Assembly (NCBI GenBank): GCA_900754075.1
Contig: CAAEBN010000066.1
Span: 1 to 64,000, forward strand
DNA: 64,000 nucleotides
Reading direction: 5' to 3'
Origin: an uncultured Collinsella sp.
Lineage (GTDB): Bacteria > Actinomycetota > Coriobacteriia > Coriobacteriales > Coriobacteriaceae
The translations under genes and the position numbers were made by a program. The notes below the pieces were generated by a model. That model was given only the letters and a program-made list of their open reading frames with translations. It ran no database searches and had not been told where the DNA came from. Below, in pieces: positions 35,451 through 44,349 of this stretch (within the stretch, counting starts at the first letter, position 1; each line of letters opens with the position of its first letter).

Positions 35451-36241
35451 TGCCTATCGGACCTGCGCGTATGCCGCTCTTCGATCACCTGGGAGAGCTC
35501 CGTCGCCGCCTGACCATCGTGGTCGTGTCGGTGTTTGCCGCCGCTATCGTGCTGTATTTCGCCACGCCTGTTGTGCTCGACATCCTGGAAGATCCCATCC
35601 GCTCCTTTGTGCCGGACGGTAAGTTCTACATCACTACCACGCTCGGCGGCTTTGGCTTGCGCTTCTCGCTGGCCATCAAGATGGCCGTTGTCATGTGCAC
35701 GCCCATGATCATCTGGCAGATCTTGGCGTTTTTCTTGCCGGCGCTTCGCCCCAACGAGCGCAAGTGGGTCGTGCCCACGGTGCTCGCCTCGACGGTGCTG
35801 TTCTTCCTGGGCGCCATCTTTTGCTACTTCATCATCATTCCTGCGGGCTTTGAGTGGCTCATCGGCGAGACCTCGGCCGTCGCTACGGCGCTGCCCGATC
35901 TGGAGAACTACGTCAACATGGAGCTGCTCTTTATGATCGGCTTTGGCGTGGCGTTTGAGCTGCCGCTCATCATCTTCTATCTGTCCGTCTTCCACATCGT
36001 GTCCTACGCTGCTTTCCGCGGTGCCTGGCGTTATGTATACGTTGGCCTGCTCGTGGGTTCGGCCGTGATCACGCCCGACGGCTCGCCCGTCACCCTGGGC
36101 CTTATGTACGGTGCTCTGCTTTCGCTCTACGAGATCTCGCTCGCTATCGCCCGCGTGGTCATTACCGCGCGCGAGGGCAAAGAGGGCCTGTTCGTGAGCC
36201 GTCTGGACCTGTTCTCGGACGACGAGGACGACGAGGAGTAA
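35450..36241 (+). CDS. tatC: Sec-independent protein translocase TatC
   Basis: Polytopic receptor for twin-arginine signal peptides, 263 residues with six hydrophobic segments. The N-terminal family motif MPLFDHLGELRRRLTIVVVS and the conserved Phe-Pro region (FFLPALRPNERKWVVPTVLAS) are intact. It ends with an acidic run (FSDDEDDEE). Coupled to tatA through overlapping codons; hypA follows after 6 bp, so tat and hyp genes seem to be one transcript. Confidence 0.96.
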   Translation: MPIGPARMPLFDHLGELRRRLTIVVVSVFAAAIVLYFATPVVLDILEDPIRSFVPDGKFYITTTLGGFGLRFSLAIKMAVVMCTPMIIWQILAFFLPALRPNERKWVVPTVLASTVLFFLGAIFCYFIIIPAGFEWLIGETSAVATALPDLENYVNMELLFMIGFGVAFELPLIIFYLSVFHIVSYAAFRGAWRYVYVGLLVGSAVITPDGSPVTLGLMYGALLSLYEISLAIARVVITAREGKEGLFVSRLDLFSDDEDDEE

Positions 36242-36247
36242 AACGGT

Positions 36248-36604
36248 ATGCACGAGGTTGGCATTGTCAACGGCATACTCGATACAGTGATTCGCGCGGC
36301 GCGTGGGGCGGGGGCCTCGCGCGCCGTTTTGGTGACGCTGCGTATCGGGGATATGACCGAGGTCGTGCGCGAGGCGCTCGACTTTGCCTGGGAGACGTTT
36401 CGCGACGAGGACCCGCTCACGCGCGGCTGCGAGCTTGCTGTGGAGGAAGTCCATCCACAAAGCGAGTGCCTGGACTGCGGCGAGGTCTTTGAGCACGACC
36501 GCTTCCATTGCCGCTGTCCCCAGTGTGGCGGCGCCAACGTGCGTCTGCTGCACGGCCGCGAGCTCGACATCGCCAGTATCGAAATCGAAACCCCCGACGA
36601 TTAG
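36248..36604 (+). CDS. hypA: Hydrogenase nickel metallochaperone HypA
   Basis: Zinc/nickel chaperone of 118 residues. The N-terminal MHEVGIV provides the nickel-binding His2, and two CxxC motifs (CLDC, then CPQC) form the zinc site. It should pass nickel with HypB to a nickel enzyme, usually a [NiFe] hydrogenase. It is placed between tatC and hypB. Confidence 0.94.
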   Translation: MHEVGIVNGILDTVIRAARGAGASRAVLVTLRIGDMTEVVREALDFAWETFRDEDPLTRGCELAVEEVHPQSECLDCGEVFEHDRFHCRCPQCGGANVRLLHGRELDIASIEIETPDD

Positions 36605-36659
36605 CCCGCTAGCCATCTGGTGACGGGGTATAAAGGGGCCAAAGTAAGGAGTGCCGAGT

Positions 36660-37343
36660 ATGGCCGAGAAAACGATTGATATCGCATCGCCGATTCTGTC
36701 GCGCAATGAGCGCCTGGCAGATCAGCTGCGTCAGCGATTTAAAGAGACAAACACCTATGTGATTAACGTCTTGTCGAGCCCCGGTTCGGGCAAGACCACC
36801 ACGATTTTGGGCACCAACGAGCGCCTGCGCGACAAGGCAGGCCTGCGTTGCGCCGTCATCGAGGGCGATATCGCCTCGGACGTCGACGCCATCACCATGA
36901 AGGAAGCCGGCATGCCCGCCATCCAGATCAACACGGGCGGCCTGTGCCACCTCGAGGGCAACATGATCATGGAGGCCGTTGACGCCTTCGACCAGGCTGT
37001 GGGTCTGGAAAACATCGACGTCATCTTTATCGAAAACGTGGGTAACCTGGTCTGCCCAGTCGACTTTGACCTGGGCGAGAACCTGTCCATCATGATCCTC
37101 TCGGTGCCCGAGGGCGACGACAAGCCCATCAAGTACCCGGGCATCTTCCAACACGCCGGCGCGCAGCTGCTCAACAAGGTTGACGTGGCCCCGGCTTTCG
37201 ATTTTGACATGGATAGGTATACTAAGACACTCGATGACCTCAATCCGCAGGCGCCGCGGTTTGCCGTGAGCGCGCGCAAGGGCGAGGGCATGGATGCCTG
37301 GTGCGATTGGCTCATCGGGCAGATTGAGCAAGCAAGGGCGTAA
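36660..37343 (+). CDS. hypB: Hydrogenase nickel-incorporation GTPase HypB
   Basis: G3E-family GTPase of 227 residues. Walker A is SSPGSGKTTTI (about 41-51), followed by VIEGDIASDVDA, the Cys/His-rich metal site GGLCHLEGNMI and the Walker B/switch VIFIENVGNLVCPVDFDLGE; the base motif NKVD is near residue 172. The His-rich N-terminal nickel-storage stretch of some HypB proteins is absent. ATG 36660 has TAAGGAG 8 bp upstream. No hydrogenase structural gene is in the window. Confidence 0.94.
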   Translation: MAEKTIDIASPILSRNERLADQLRQRFKETNTYVINVLSSPGSGKTTTILGTNERLRDKAGLRCAVIEGDIASDVDAITMKEAGMPAIQINTGGLCHLEGNMIMEAVDAFDQAVGLENIDVIFIENVGNLVCPVDFDLGENLSIMILSVPEGDDKPIKYPGIFQHAGAQLLNKVDVAPAFDFDMDRYTKTLDDLNPQAPRFAVSARKGEGMDAWCDWLIGQIEQARA

Positions 37344-37397
37344 GTCGGCCGCCATACGGGCGGGCGTAGCCGTAGAGATACGAGATAGGAGCCTCTT

Positions 37398-39989
37398 TTG
37401 AAGCTCATCATCGCCGAGAAAAACGACGCCGCGCGTCAGATCGCCGAGCGGCTGTCCACGGGTAAGCCTAAAAAGGACAAGGTGTACAACACCGCCATCT
37501 ACCGTTTTGAGTGGAAGGGCGAGGAGTGCGTGACGATCGGCCTTGCCGGTCACATCCTTGCGCCCGATTTTTGCGACAGCGTGCTGTTCGATAAAAAGTT
37601 GGGCTGGTATTCGGTCACCGAGGACGGCGAGATGCTGCCGGCCGACATACCCGATGGCCTGGCGCGTCCGCCCTACGACACCAAGCGCAAGCCGTTCCTT
37701 GCCGACGGCATCTCAATCAAGGGCTGGAAGCTCGAGAGCCTGCCGTATCTCACCTGGGCGCCCGTCATTAAGTTGCCGGCCGAGAAAGAGCTCATTCGCT
37801 CGCTCAAGAACCTTGCCAAGAAGTCCGACAGCGTCATCATCGCTACGGACTTCGATCGCGAGGGCGAGCTGATCGGTTCGGACGCCCTCAACAAGGTGCG
37901 CGAGGTTGCGCCCGACCTGCCGGTCGCCCGCGCCCAGTATTCTTCGTTTACCAAGGCCGAGATCACGCAGGCCTTCGATAATCTCGTCTCGCTCGACCAG
38001 AACCTGGCCGACGCTGGCGAGAGCCGTCAGCACATCGATCTCATTTGGGGCGCGGTGCTCACGCGCTACCTGACGCTTGCCAAGTTTGGCGGCTTTGGCA
38101 ACGTGCGTTCCGCCGGCCGCGTACAGACGCCGACGCTTGCCCTGGTGGTCGAGCGCGAGCGCGAGCGCATGGCGTTTGTGCCCGAGGACTATTGGCAGAT
38201 CCGCGGCATGGGCGCCGCACAGGGTGCTGCCGAGGACGACCGCTTTAAGATTGCGCACAAGACGGCGCGCTTTACCGACAAAGATGCTGCCGAGACGGCA
38301 TACGGCCATGTCGACGGCGTTGCGACGGCAACCGTCGCCGCGGTGACCAAGCGCTCGCGCAAGCAGCAACCGCCCACGCCGTTTGCGACCACCTCGCTGC
38401 AGGCTGCCGCCGCGGCCGAGGGCATCTCGCCTGCGCGTACGATGCGCATCGCAGAGTCCCTCTACATGGCGGGCCTCATCAGCTACCCGCGTGTCGACAA
38501 CACCGTGTACCCCGCGACGCTCGATCTGGGCGCCGTGGTGAGCGACCTGGCAAAGATTAACCCGGCGCTGGCGCCCGTATGCAAAAAGGTGCTCGCCGGC
38601 CCCATGAAGCCCACGCGCGGCAAGGTCGAAACCACCGACCACCCGCCTATCTATCCCACGGGCGAGGGCGATCCGTCCACGCTCGACGGTGGTCAGCGCA
38701 AGCTCTACGACCTCATCGCCCGCCGCTTCCTGGCGACGCTTATGGGTCCTGCGACCATCGAGAACACCAAGCTCGAGCTCGACGTGAACGGTGAACCGTT
38801 CGTGGCTTCGGGCGATGTGCTCGTGACCCCGGGTTTCCGCGAGGCGTATCCGTATGGACTCAAGCGCGACGAGCAGATGCCGCCGCTGGAGCAGGGCGAT
38901 ACGGTCGACGTATTCGAAATTAAGCTCGAGGCCAAGCAGACCGAGCCGCCCGCGCGCTACAGCCAGGGCAAGCTCGTGCAGGAGATGGAAAAGCGAGGCC
39001 TGGGTACTAAGTCCACGCGCGCGAGCATCATCGAGCGCCTGTATGCCGTGCGCTACCTCAAAAATGATCCCGTTGAGCCGAGCCAGCTGGGCATCGCCAT
39101 CATCGACGCGCTAACGCAGTTTGCCCCGCGCATCACGAGCCCCGATATGACCAGCGAGCTCGACGGCGACATGACCCGTGTGGAGCGCGGCGAGGACACC
39201 GAAGAGCATGTCGTGACGCACTCGCGCGCACTGCTGGCCGGCGTGCTCGACGAGCTGCTCAAGCATACGCAGGAGCTGGGCGACGCCATCAGCGACGCTG
39301 TCACGGCCGATGCGCGCGTGGGCGCCTGCCCCAAGTGCGGCAAGGACCTGGTTATGAAGACGAGCGCCAAGACCCGCGGTAGCTTTATCGGCTGCATGGG
39401 ATGGCCCGACTGCGACGTGACCTATCCGGTGCCGAGCGGCGTCAAGGTGAGCCCGCTCGAGGGTGAGGCCGCCGTGTGCCCCGAGTGCGGTGCGCCGCGC
39501 ATTAAGTGTCAGCCGTTCCGCCAAAAGGCTTTCGAGATTTGCGTGAACCCCACATGCCCCACCAACTACGAGCCCGACCTTAAGGTGGGCGAGTGCAAGG
39601 TGTGTGCCGAGGCCGGACGTCATGGCGACCTGATTGCACACAAGAGCGAGAAGAGCGGCAAGCGCTTTATCCGCTGCACCAACTATGACGATTGCGGCGT
39701 GAGCTATCCGCTGCCGGCGCGTGGCAAACTCGAAGCGACGGGCGAGACCTGTCCCGAGTGCGGCGCCCCCATCGTGGTGGTCAACACGGCGCGCGGTCCG
39801 TGGCGTATCTGTGTCAACATGGACTGCCCGACCAAGGAGAAGAAGCCCGCCCGCGGCCGCAAGACCACGACCAAGGCGAGCACGGCGAAGAAGACCACGG
39901 CGGGAAAGAAGACTGCTGCCAAGAAGACGACCGCCAAAAAGACGACGGCCAAGAAGTCGACTACCAAGAAGGCAGCCGCCGACAAGTAG
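37398..39989 (+). CDS. topA: Type IA DNA topoisomerase (archaeal-like) with basic tail
   Basis: Relaxes negative supercoils by cutting one strand. The 863 residues start with the TOPRIM domain (KLIIAEKNDAARQIAERL; acidic DFDREGE near 155) and continue to the cleavage site GLISYPRVDNTVYP near 358, where Tyr attacks DNA; this wording, from memory, is closer to archaeal TopA than to E. coli TopA. Four zinc-ribbon-like motifs follow (about 640-815: CPKCGKD, CPECGAPRIKC, CKVC..., CPECGAP...CVNMDC). The last ~45 residues are Lys/Thr/Ala repeats like histone H1 tails. TTG start, with ATAGGAG 6 bp upstream. Confidence 0.9.
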   Translation: MKLIIAEKNDAARQIAERLSTGKPKKDKVYNTAIYRFEWKGEECVTIGLAGHILAPDFCDSVLFDKKLGWYSVTEDGEMLPADIPDGLARPPYDTKRKPFLADGISIKGWKLESLPYLTWAPVIKLPAEKELIRSLKNLAKKSDSVIIATDFDREGELIGSDALNKVREVAPDLPVARAQYSSFTKAEITQAFDNLVSLDQNLADAGESRQHIDLIWGAVLTRYLTLAKFGGFGNVRSAGRVQTPTLALVVERERERMAFVPEDYWQIRGMGAAQGAAEDDRFKIAHKTARFTDKDAAETAYGHVDGVATATVAAVTKRSRKQQPPTPFATTSLQAAAAAEGISPARTMRIAESLYMAGLISYPRVDNTVYPATLDLGAVVSDLAKINPALAPVCKKVLAGPMKPTRGKVETTDHPPIYPTGEGDPSTLDGGQRKLYDLIARRFLATLMGPATIENTKLELDVNGEPFVASGDVLVTPGFREAYPYGLKRDEQMPPLEQGDTVDVFEIKLEAKQTEPPARYSQGKLVQEMEKRGLGTKSTRASIIERLYAVRYLKNDPVEPSQLGIAIIDALTQFAPRITSPDMTSELDGDMTRVERGEDTEEHVVTHSRALLAGVLDELLKHTQELGDAISDAVTADARVGACPKCGKDLVMKTSAKTRGSFIGCMGWPDCDVTYPVPSGVKVSPLEGEAAVCPECGAPRIKCQPFRQKAFEICVNPTCPTNYEPDLKVGECKVCAEAGRHGDLIAHKSEKSGKRFIRCTNYDDCGVSYPLPARGKLEATGETCPECGAPIVVVNTARGPWRICVNMDCPTKEKKPARGRKTTTKASTAKKTTAGKKTAAKKTTAKKTTAKKSTTKKAAADK

Positions 39990-40016
39990 CGGCGCAGCCG
40001 AAACATTGCCCAAAAC

Positions 40017-40056
40017 AAAAAACGAGCGAGGGTCTCATGATTCTCGCTCGTTTTTT
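40017..40056 (+). terminator. Terminator of topA
   Basis: AAAACGAGCGAG / CTCGCTCGTTTTTT stem with a 12-base loop. Confidence 0.9.
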
Positions 40057-40058
40057 AT

Positions 40059-40094
40059 CCGGCAGTTAGGAACGTCCCTAACTGCCGGCTTTTT
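40059..40094 (+). repeat. GGAACGTCC-type hairpin
   Basis: CCGGCAGTTAGG pairs with CCTAACTGCCGG around AACGT, followed by CTTTTT. It is one of several copies of the GGAACGTCCCTAACTGCC motif in the window and looks able to terminate transcription. Confidence 0.7.
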
Positions 40095-40122
40095 CACCGC
40101 AAGTTTTGATCAGTTGTTGGGA

Positions 40123-41070
40123 TTACTTCACCTCGACGGGTGCGGCGCCGGGGTAGCGGTCCTCAAAGTCCAGACGGTATTTGTTGTCGTTGGTGCCCGC
40201 TACGTTGTCGCGCGCCAGCGGTGCCACGATCTCGTCCTTGTGGTTGGCGGGGCTGGAGTACTCAAGGCTGATCTCCCAGGCATCGCAAATGACGTCAATG
40301 CGATTCTCCAGGTCGTCGTAGAGCGCGATGATGTCTTTCCACGAGCTGTAGTTCTGCGAGTCGATGGGAACATCCAGGTCCTCGACCTCGTCCTTAAGGC
40401 CGCCGATCTGATCCTCGAGCGCCTCGGCGGCATCGCTGGCAGATTGGCGCGAGCTGCGGTCATCCTTGAGATAGTACGTGTTAAACGTGGTAGCGCAGTC
40501 GCGAACCTGCTGATCAAGATCGGAGAGCCTGCTGTAGTAGGAGCTCAGCTGGTCGTAGACGTTCTGCTCGCTGATGGTGGCGGCATCGTGGGCGTCATCG
40601 TCATTATCGTCAAGCTTGTTGGGGTCGCCCTTGACGGACGCATCGTCGTTATCGTGGTCGATCTTGACCTTCTCGATTGTCGTGCCCTTGGTATCATCGG
40701 TGCCCTTGTCGAAAGGCTTGATCATAAAGAACACGACGAGCGCGATAATCACGACGATTAGCGCGGCGATGATGCCGATGAGCAGAGCGTTGTTGTTTTT
40801 GGGCGCAGCGGGAGCACCGGCCTGCGGAGCGGCGGTCGGTATGGGTTGCTGCGGCGCGGAGCCGGCTGGCGTCGCCCATTGCTGCGTCGCGCCAGCTTCC
40901 GGCTGGGGAGCGGGCGCGGGCTGATGGGCGGACTGTACGGTCACGGCTGCCTGCGCATTCTCTTGCGACTGAGAGGCCTGGCCATCATCGGTTACCGGCG
41001 TTCCGCAGCTGGTGCAGAAGCGCTCGTCGTCATTCAGAAGCTTGCCGCAATGGGTACAAAACCGGGGCAT
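40123..41070 (-). CDS. Zinc-ribbon membrane protein of unknown function
   Basis: A 315-residue protein with an N-terminal zinc ribbon (MPRFCTHCGKLLNDDERFCTSCG), a Gln/Pro/Ala-rich linker (about 30-90), a membrane segment (about 96-115, ALLIGIIAALIVVIIALVVFF) and a charged, Asp/Lys-rich exterior domain rich in helices (about 150-315, for example LSSYYSRLSDLDQQVRDCA). Role unknown; many such proteins carry a ribbon as a cytoplasmic tag before a single helix. ATG 41070 follows GGAAGGAACC; an upstream frame would add 5 residues. Confidence 0.75.
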   Translation of the reverse strand: MPRFCTHCGKLLNDDERFCTSCGTPVTDDGQASQSQENAQAAVTVQSAHQPAPAPQPEAGATQQWATPAGSAPQQPIPTAAPQAGAPAAPKNNNALLIGIIAALIVVIIALVVFFMIKPFDKGTDDTKGTTIEKVKIDHDNDDASVKGDPNKLDDNDDDAHDAATISEQNVYDQLSSYYSRLSDLDQQVRDCATTFNTYYLKDDRSSRQSASDAAEALEDQIGGLKDEVEDLDVPIDSQNYSSWKDIIALYDDLENRIDVICDAWEISLEYSSPANHKDEIVAPLARDNVAGTNDNKYRLDFEDRYPGAAPVEVK

Positions 41071-41253
41071 GATGGTTCCTTCCACTCGATGTGTTGGCTA
41101 GATTATAAGGTGGTTCAGGTGCGGTTGGGCCGCGCCGACCCAACTGGTTATGTGAGGATAGTCGTGCCTCGCAAGCCCTGTCGCATGCGTCACAATGAAT
41201 GCGGCATGCTGGGTGTCCGGCGCGGCCGTTTATCGACGGCTCGGTAGAATGCG

Positions 41254-42327
41254 ATGGTGGGGAGTGAGTCTGTGTACTGCGGCGAGCAAGGTCGGGGTGG
41301 CGGCGACAACGTGGAGGCGTTCCGGTTCTCGCCGGGGGATGCGCCCCTCGCTGCGCGCGATTGCTCGCGTCGAGTGTTTTGTGCCGGGATGTTGACCGGA
41401 GCGCTTGCCTCGGTGATGAGTCTCGGCGGTTGTGCCACGCGCCGCAACGAGGCTGAGGGCTCCGCTGTCCCTGTCAAACAAATAGCGAATCATCCGTCCG
41501 CTCAAAAGGCGGAAGCTGTCTCCCGGGCTTCTTGGATTGCCGGCCTTCAGCAAGATATCGAGGTCCTGGTCGAGCCGTATGGTGGGTCTACCTCGGTCTA
41601 TGCTGTGGCGCTTGATCCACAAACGTTCGCGTCGCTCGATGGTGAAGTCGCTGTGGCGCCGGACGCGCGACGTGTGGCGGCAAGCATCATCAAGCTTCCC
41701 ATTCTCGCTTGTGCGCTCGAGGCCGTGACGGCGGGCGAGCTGTCCCTCGACGAGCAGATAACGGTAACGCAACAGGATATCGTGGGTGGCAGCGGCAACA
41801 TTCAGTCGCGCGGCGCGGGTGTGTCGTACAGTATTGACGAGCTGCTGCACACCATGATCGCCCAGAGCGATAACGTGGCAGCGAACCTTGTTATCGGCAG
41901 GCTTGGCATGGATACGGTCAACGAAACGTGTATCGCATTGGGGCTGACCCAGACCGTGCTCGCTCGTCTGATGATGGACACCGATGCCCAGGCGCAGGGT
42001 CGCGAGAACTATACGAGCGCCCGTGATACTGCGGCCGTGTTGCAGCGACTGGCGGCGGGGACAATCGCGACGCCCGAGCTGTGCGAGCGAGCGCGCGGAT
42101 ATCTGCTGGCGCAGGAAGACGCGCGCGGTATTGTCGAGGGCGTTCCCGGCGGCGTTTTGGTCGCGCACAAAACGGGCAGCCTAGCGAATGCTCAGCACGA
42201 TGCCGCAATCGTCTATGCCGAGCGCCCTTACGTGCTGGCAATCCTCACCCAAGACCTCGAACGCGAACAGGCCCTAGCCCTCGAGCGCGACATTTCCTTC
42301 GCCATCAACGCCCGCGCCCACTCCTAA
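41254..42327 (+). CDS. Class A beta-lactamase-like serine hydrolase lipoprotein
   Basis: Probably an exported serine hydrolase of the penicillin-recognising fold. The catalytic motifs are visible: SIIK (Ser-x-x-Lys), SDN, and KTGS near the C-terminus. The omega-loop Glu166 of true class A beta-lactamases is not obvious (RLMMDTDAQAQGRENY), so hydrolysis of beta-lactams is doubtful. A signal region SRRVFCAGMLTGALASVMSL ends in a lipobox (LGGC), and SRRVF resembles a twin-arginine motif. The start is uncertain: ATG 41254 lacks a good ribosome site. Length 357 residues from 41254. The flanking repeat at 42328 abuts the stop. Confidence 0.75.
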   Translation: MVGSESVYCGEQGRGGGDNVEAFRFSPGDAPLAARDCSRRVFCAGMLTGALASVMSLGGCATRRNEAEGSAVPVKQIANHPSAQKAEAVSRASWIAGLQQDIEVLVEPYGGSTSVYAVALDPQTFASLDGEVAVAPDARRVAASIIKLPILACALEAVTAGELSLDEQITVTQQDIVGGSGNIQSRGAGVSYSIDELLHTMIAQSDNVAANLVIGRLGMDTVNETCIALGLTQTVLARLMMDTDAQAQGRENYTSARDTAAVLQRLAAGTIATPELCERARGYLLAQEDARGIVEGVPGGVLVAHKTGSLANAQHDAAIVYAERPYVLAILTQDLEREQALALERDISFAINARAHS

Positions 42328-42394
42328 CTTGCGGTGAAATAGGGATTGTATTTGCTGCTAGAAGGCGTATTCAGTCCCTATTTCACCGCAACTT
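42328..42394. repeat. Palindromic repeat family A, copy 2
   Basis: CTTGCGGTGAAATAGGGATT and its complement AGTCCCTATTTCACCGCAACT flank a 25-base loop. Same arms and position (immediately after a stop codon) as the copy at 2200-2266. Two GGAACGTCC hairpin relatives follow (about 42402-42460). Confidence 0.8.
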
Positions 42395-42536
42395 AGAGGG
42401 TCGGCAGTTGGGAACGTCCCTTTTCTGTCGGCACTTTGGGAACGTCCCTAACTGCCACCTAGCCCCTGCCCCTGGGGTATCATGGCTTGGTTGCTATAAC
42501 TTGCATTTTCGCGCCTTGTAGGAAGGGGCTGCGCCC

Positions 42537-43220
42537 ATGGCTTTTGAGCCCGCTCAACATAGCTTTATCACGCTCGAGGGCGTCGACGGCGCCGGCAAGT
42601 CCACGCAGGCGCGCCTGCTTGCCCGTGCGCTCGAGCTCGCTGGCTACCAGGTTGTGAGCCTGCGCGAGCCGGGCGGCACCGCCATCAGCGAAAAGATCCG
42701 CGCCCTGCTGCTCGACCCCGCCAATACGGCGATGGGCGACACCTGCGAGCTACTGCTCTACGAGGCCGCGCGTGCCCAGCTGGTGCACGAGGTCATCGCG
42801 CCCGCCCTCGCTGCCGGCAAGGTGGTCCTGTGCGACCGTTTCTACGATTCCACGACCTGCTATCAGGCGTTTGCCGATGGCCTTGACCGTCAGATGGTGC
42901 GCGATGCCAATAACCTGGCTGTCGCCGGTACGCATCCGGCGCTCACGCTCGTCTATCACATCACGCCCGAGCAGGCGGCGCTGCGCATGGCCGCCCGTGG
43001 TGCGGCCGATCGCATGGAGGCCAAGGGCATGGCCTTCCAGGAGCGCGTTTATCAGGGATTTTGTGCCATTGCTGCCGAGGAGCCAGACCGCGTAAAGCTC
43101 ATTGACGCCACCGCGTCGATCGCAGACGTCTTCGCGCAGACGGTCGAGCTGGTTCGCGCGTACGGTCTCGACATTCCGCAAGACGCCGTCGCCGCCGCGC
43201 TTGCCCAGGAGGCTGAGTAA
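42537..43220 (+). CDS. tmk: Thymidylate kinase
   Basis: Phosphorylates dTMP to dTDP. The 227 residues have the P-loop FITLEGVDGAGKSTQARLL, the substrate motif REPGGTAISEKIR and the DRFYDSTTCYQAFADGLD block with the family DR(Y/F) signature; the lid region has MAARGAADRMEAKG. GGAAGGGGC precedes the ATG. It begins the tmk-holB-ricT cluster; holB starts one base after the tmk stop. Confidence 0.95.
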   Translation: MAFEPAQHSFITLEGVDGAGKSTQARLLARALELAGYQVVSLREPGGTAISEKIRALLLDPANTAMGDTCELLLYEAARAQLVHEVIAPALAAGKVVLCDRFYDSTTCYQAFADGLDRQMVRDANNLAVAGTHPALTLVYHITPEQAALRMAARGAADRMEAKGMAFQERVYQGFCAIAAEEPDRVKLIDATASIADVFAQTVELVRAYGLDIPQDAVAAALAQEAE

Positions 43221-43221
43221 C

Positions 43222-44349
43222 ATGGCCCCCGCGCAGACAAGCCTGCTGGCCAAGCTCGACACCCAACAGCGCGTGCGCGACTTTTTGACCAACGCCATCG
43301 CAAGCGGCCGCGCATCGCACGCCTACCTGTTCTTGGGCGCGCCCGGCGCCGGTAAGCTCGACGCCGCATGGGCGCTTGCCCAGGCATTCCTGTGCGAGCA
43401 GGGCGGCTGTGGCTCGTGCGACAGCTGCGTACGCGTCGCCCGCCATACGCATCCCGACGTGCACTATTACACGCCCGAAAGTGCTACGGGCTACCTCATC
43501 GCGCAGACCCGCGAGCTGCTCGACGACGTGCCCCTGGCGCCCATCCGCGCCAAGGCAAAGGTCTACATCATCGACCGCGCCGAGCAGCTGCGCGCCAACA
43601 CCGCCAACGCACTACTCAAAACACTCGAGGAGCCGCCCGAGGGCGTTATGTTTATCTTGCTGGGCACCTCGGCCGACGTGATGCTGCCCACCATCGTGAG
43701 CCGCTGCCAGTGCGTACCGTTTCGGCTGGTGTCGCCCACTGTGGCCGCGCAGGCCGTGAGCCGCGCCACCGGTCAGGATCCCGCGCGCTGCCGCATGGCC
43801 GTCGCTGTGGCGGGAAGCCCCACGCGTGGTATCGAGTTCCTCAAGAGCGCCGAGCGTCAGGACGCCCGTCGCCAGATGGTCCGTGCCATCGACTCGCTCA
43901 TCGCCGCCGACGAGGCCGATGTGCTCAGTCGCGCCAAGTCGCTCATCGTCGCCGTCAAGGCACCGCTCGCCGAGGTCAAGTCCACGCAGGAAAAGGTGCT
44001 CGAGCAAAATGCCGACTACCTGTCGCGTGGAGCATTGAAGCAGCTTGAGGACCGCAACAAGCGCGAACTCAACGCGCGCGAGCGTTCGGGTATCATGGAA
44101 GCGCTGGCGAGCGCGCGGACGCTCATGCGCGACGTGCTGCTGACGCTTCAGGATGAGGCGGCAGACGTTGTGAACGAGGACGTGCGCGACACGATCGGGC
44201 GGCTTGCCGCGGCGACGAATGTTGCGGGTGTCACCCAGGCGCTTGAGGCGGTTGCCACCGCTGAGCGCAACATCGCCAGAAACGTTACTCCCCAGCTGGC
44301 CATCGAGGTCATGCTGTTCGATATCAGGAAGGCACTGAAATGCCGTTAG
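43222..44349 (+). CDS. holB: DNA polymerase III subunit delta prime
   Basis: Clamp-loader AAA+ subunit of 375 residues. It starts near MAPAQTSLLAKLDTQQRVRDFL; the nucleotide loop is GAPGAGKLD (the terminal S/T of Walker A is Leu, as in delta-prime subunits that do not hydrolyse ATP). The zinc module CGSCDSCVRVARHTHPDVHYY is intact, followed by VYIIDRAEQLRANTANALLKTLEEPP (Walker B replaced by DRAE) and IVSRCQCVPF. It overlaps ricT by 10 bp. Confidence 0.9.
   Translation: MAPAQTSLLAKLDTQQRVRDFLTNAIASGRASHAYLFLGAPGAGKLDAAWALAQAFLCEQGGCGSCDSCVRVARHTHPDVHYYTPESATGYLIAQTRELLDDVPLAPIRAKAKVYIIDRAEQLRANTANALLKTLEEPPEGVMFILLGTSADVMLPTIVSRCQCVPFRLVSPTVAAQAVSRATGQDPARCRMAVAVAGSPTRGIEFLKSAERQDARRQMVRAIDSLIAADEADVLSRAKSLIVAVKAPLAEVKSTQEKVLEQNADYLSRGALKQLEDRNKRELNARERSGIMEALASARTLMRDVLLTLQDEAADVVNEDVRDTIGRLAAATNVAGVTQALEAVATAERNIARNVTPQLAIEVMLFDIRKALKCR

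Noticed and set aside
40123..41070. Zinc-ribbon protein as a ribosomal or RNA polymerase subunit
   Set aside because: The ribbon is followed by a linker, membrane helix and external domain, which does not fit these.
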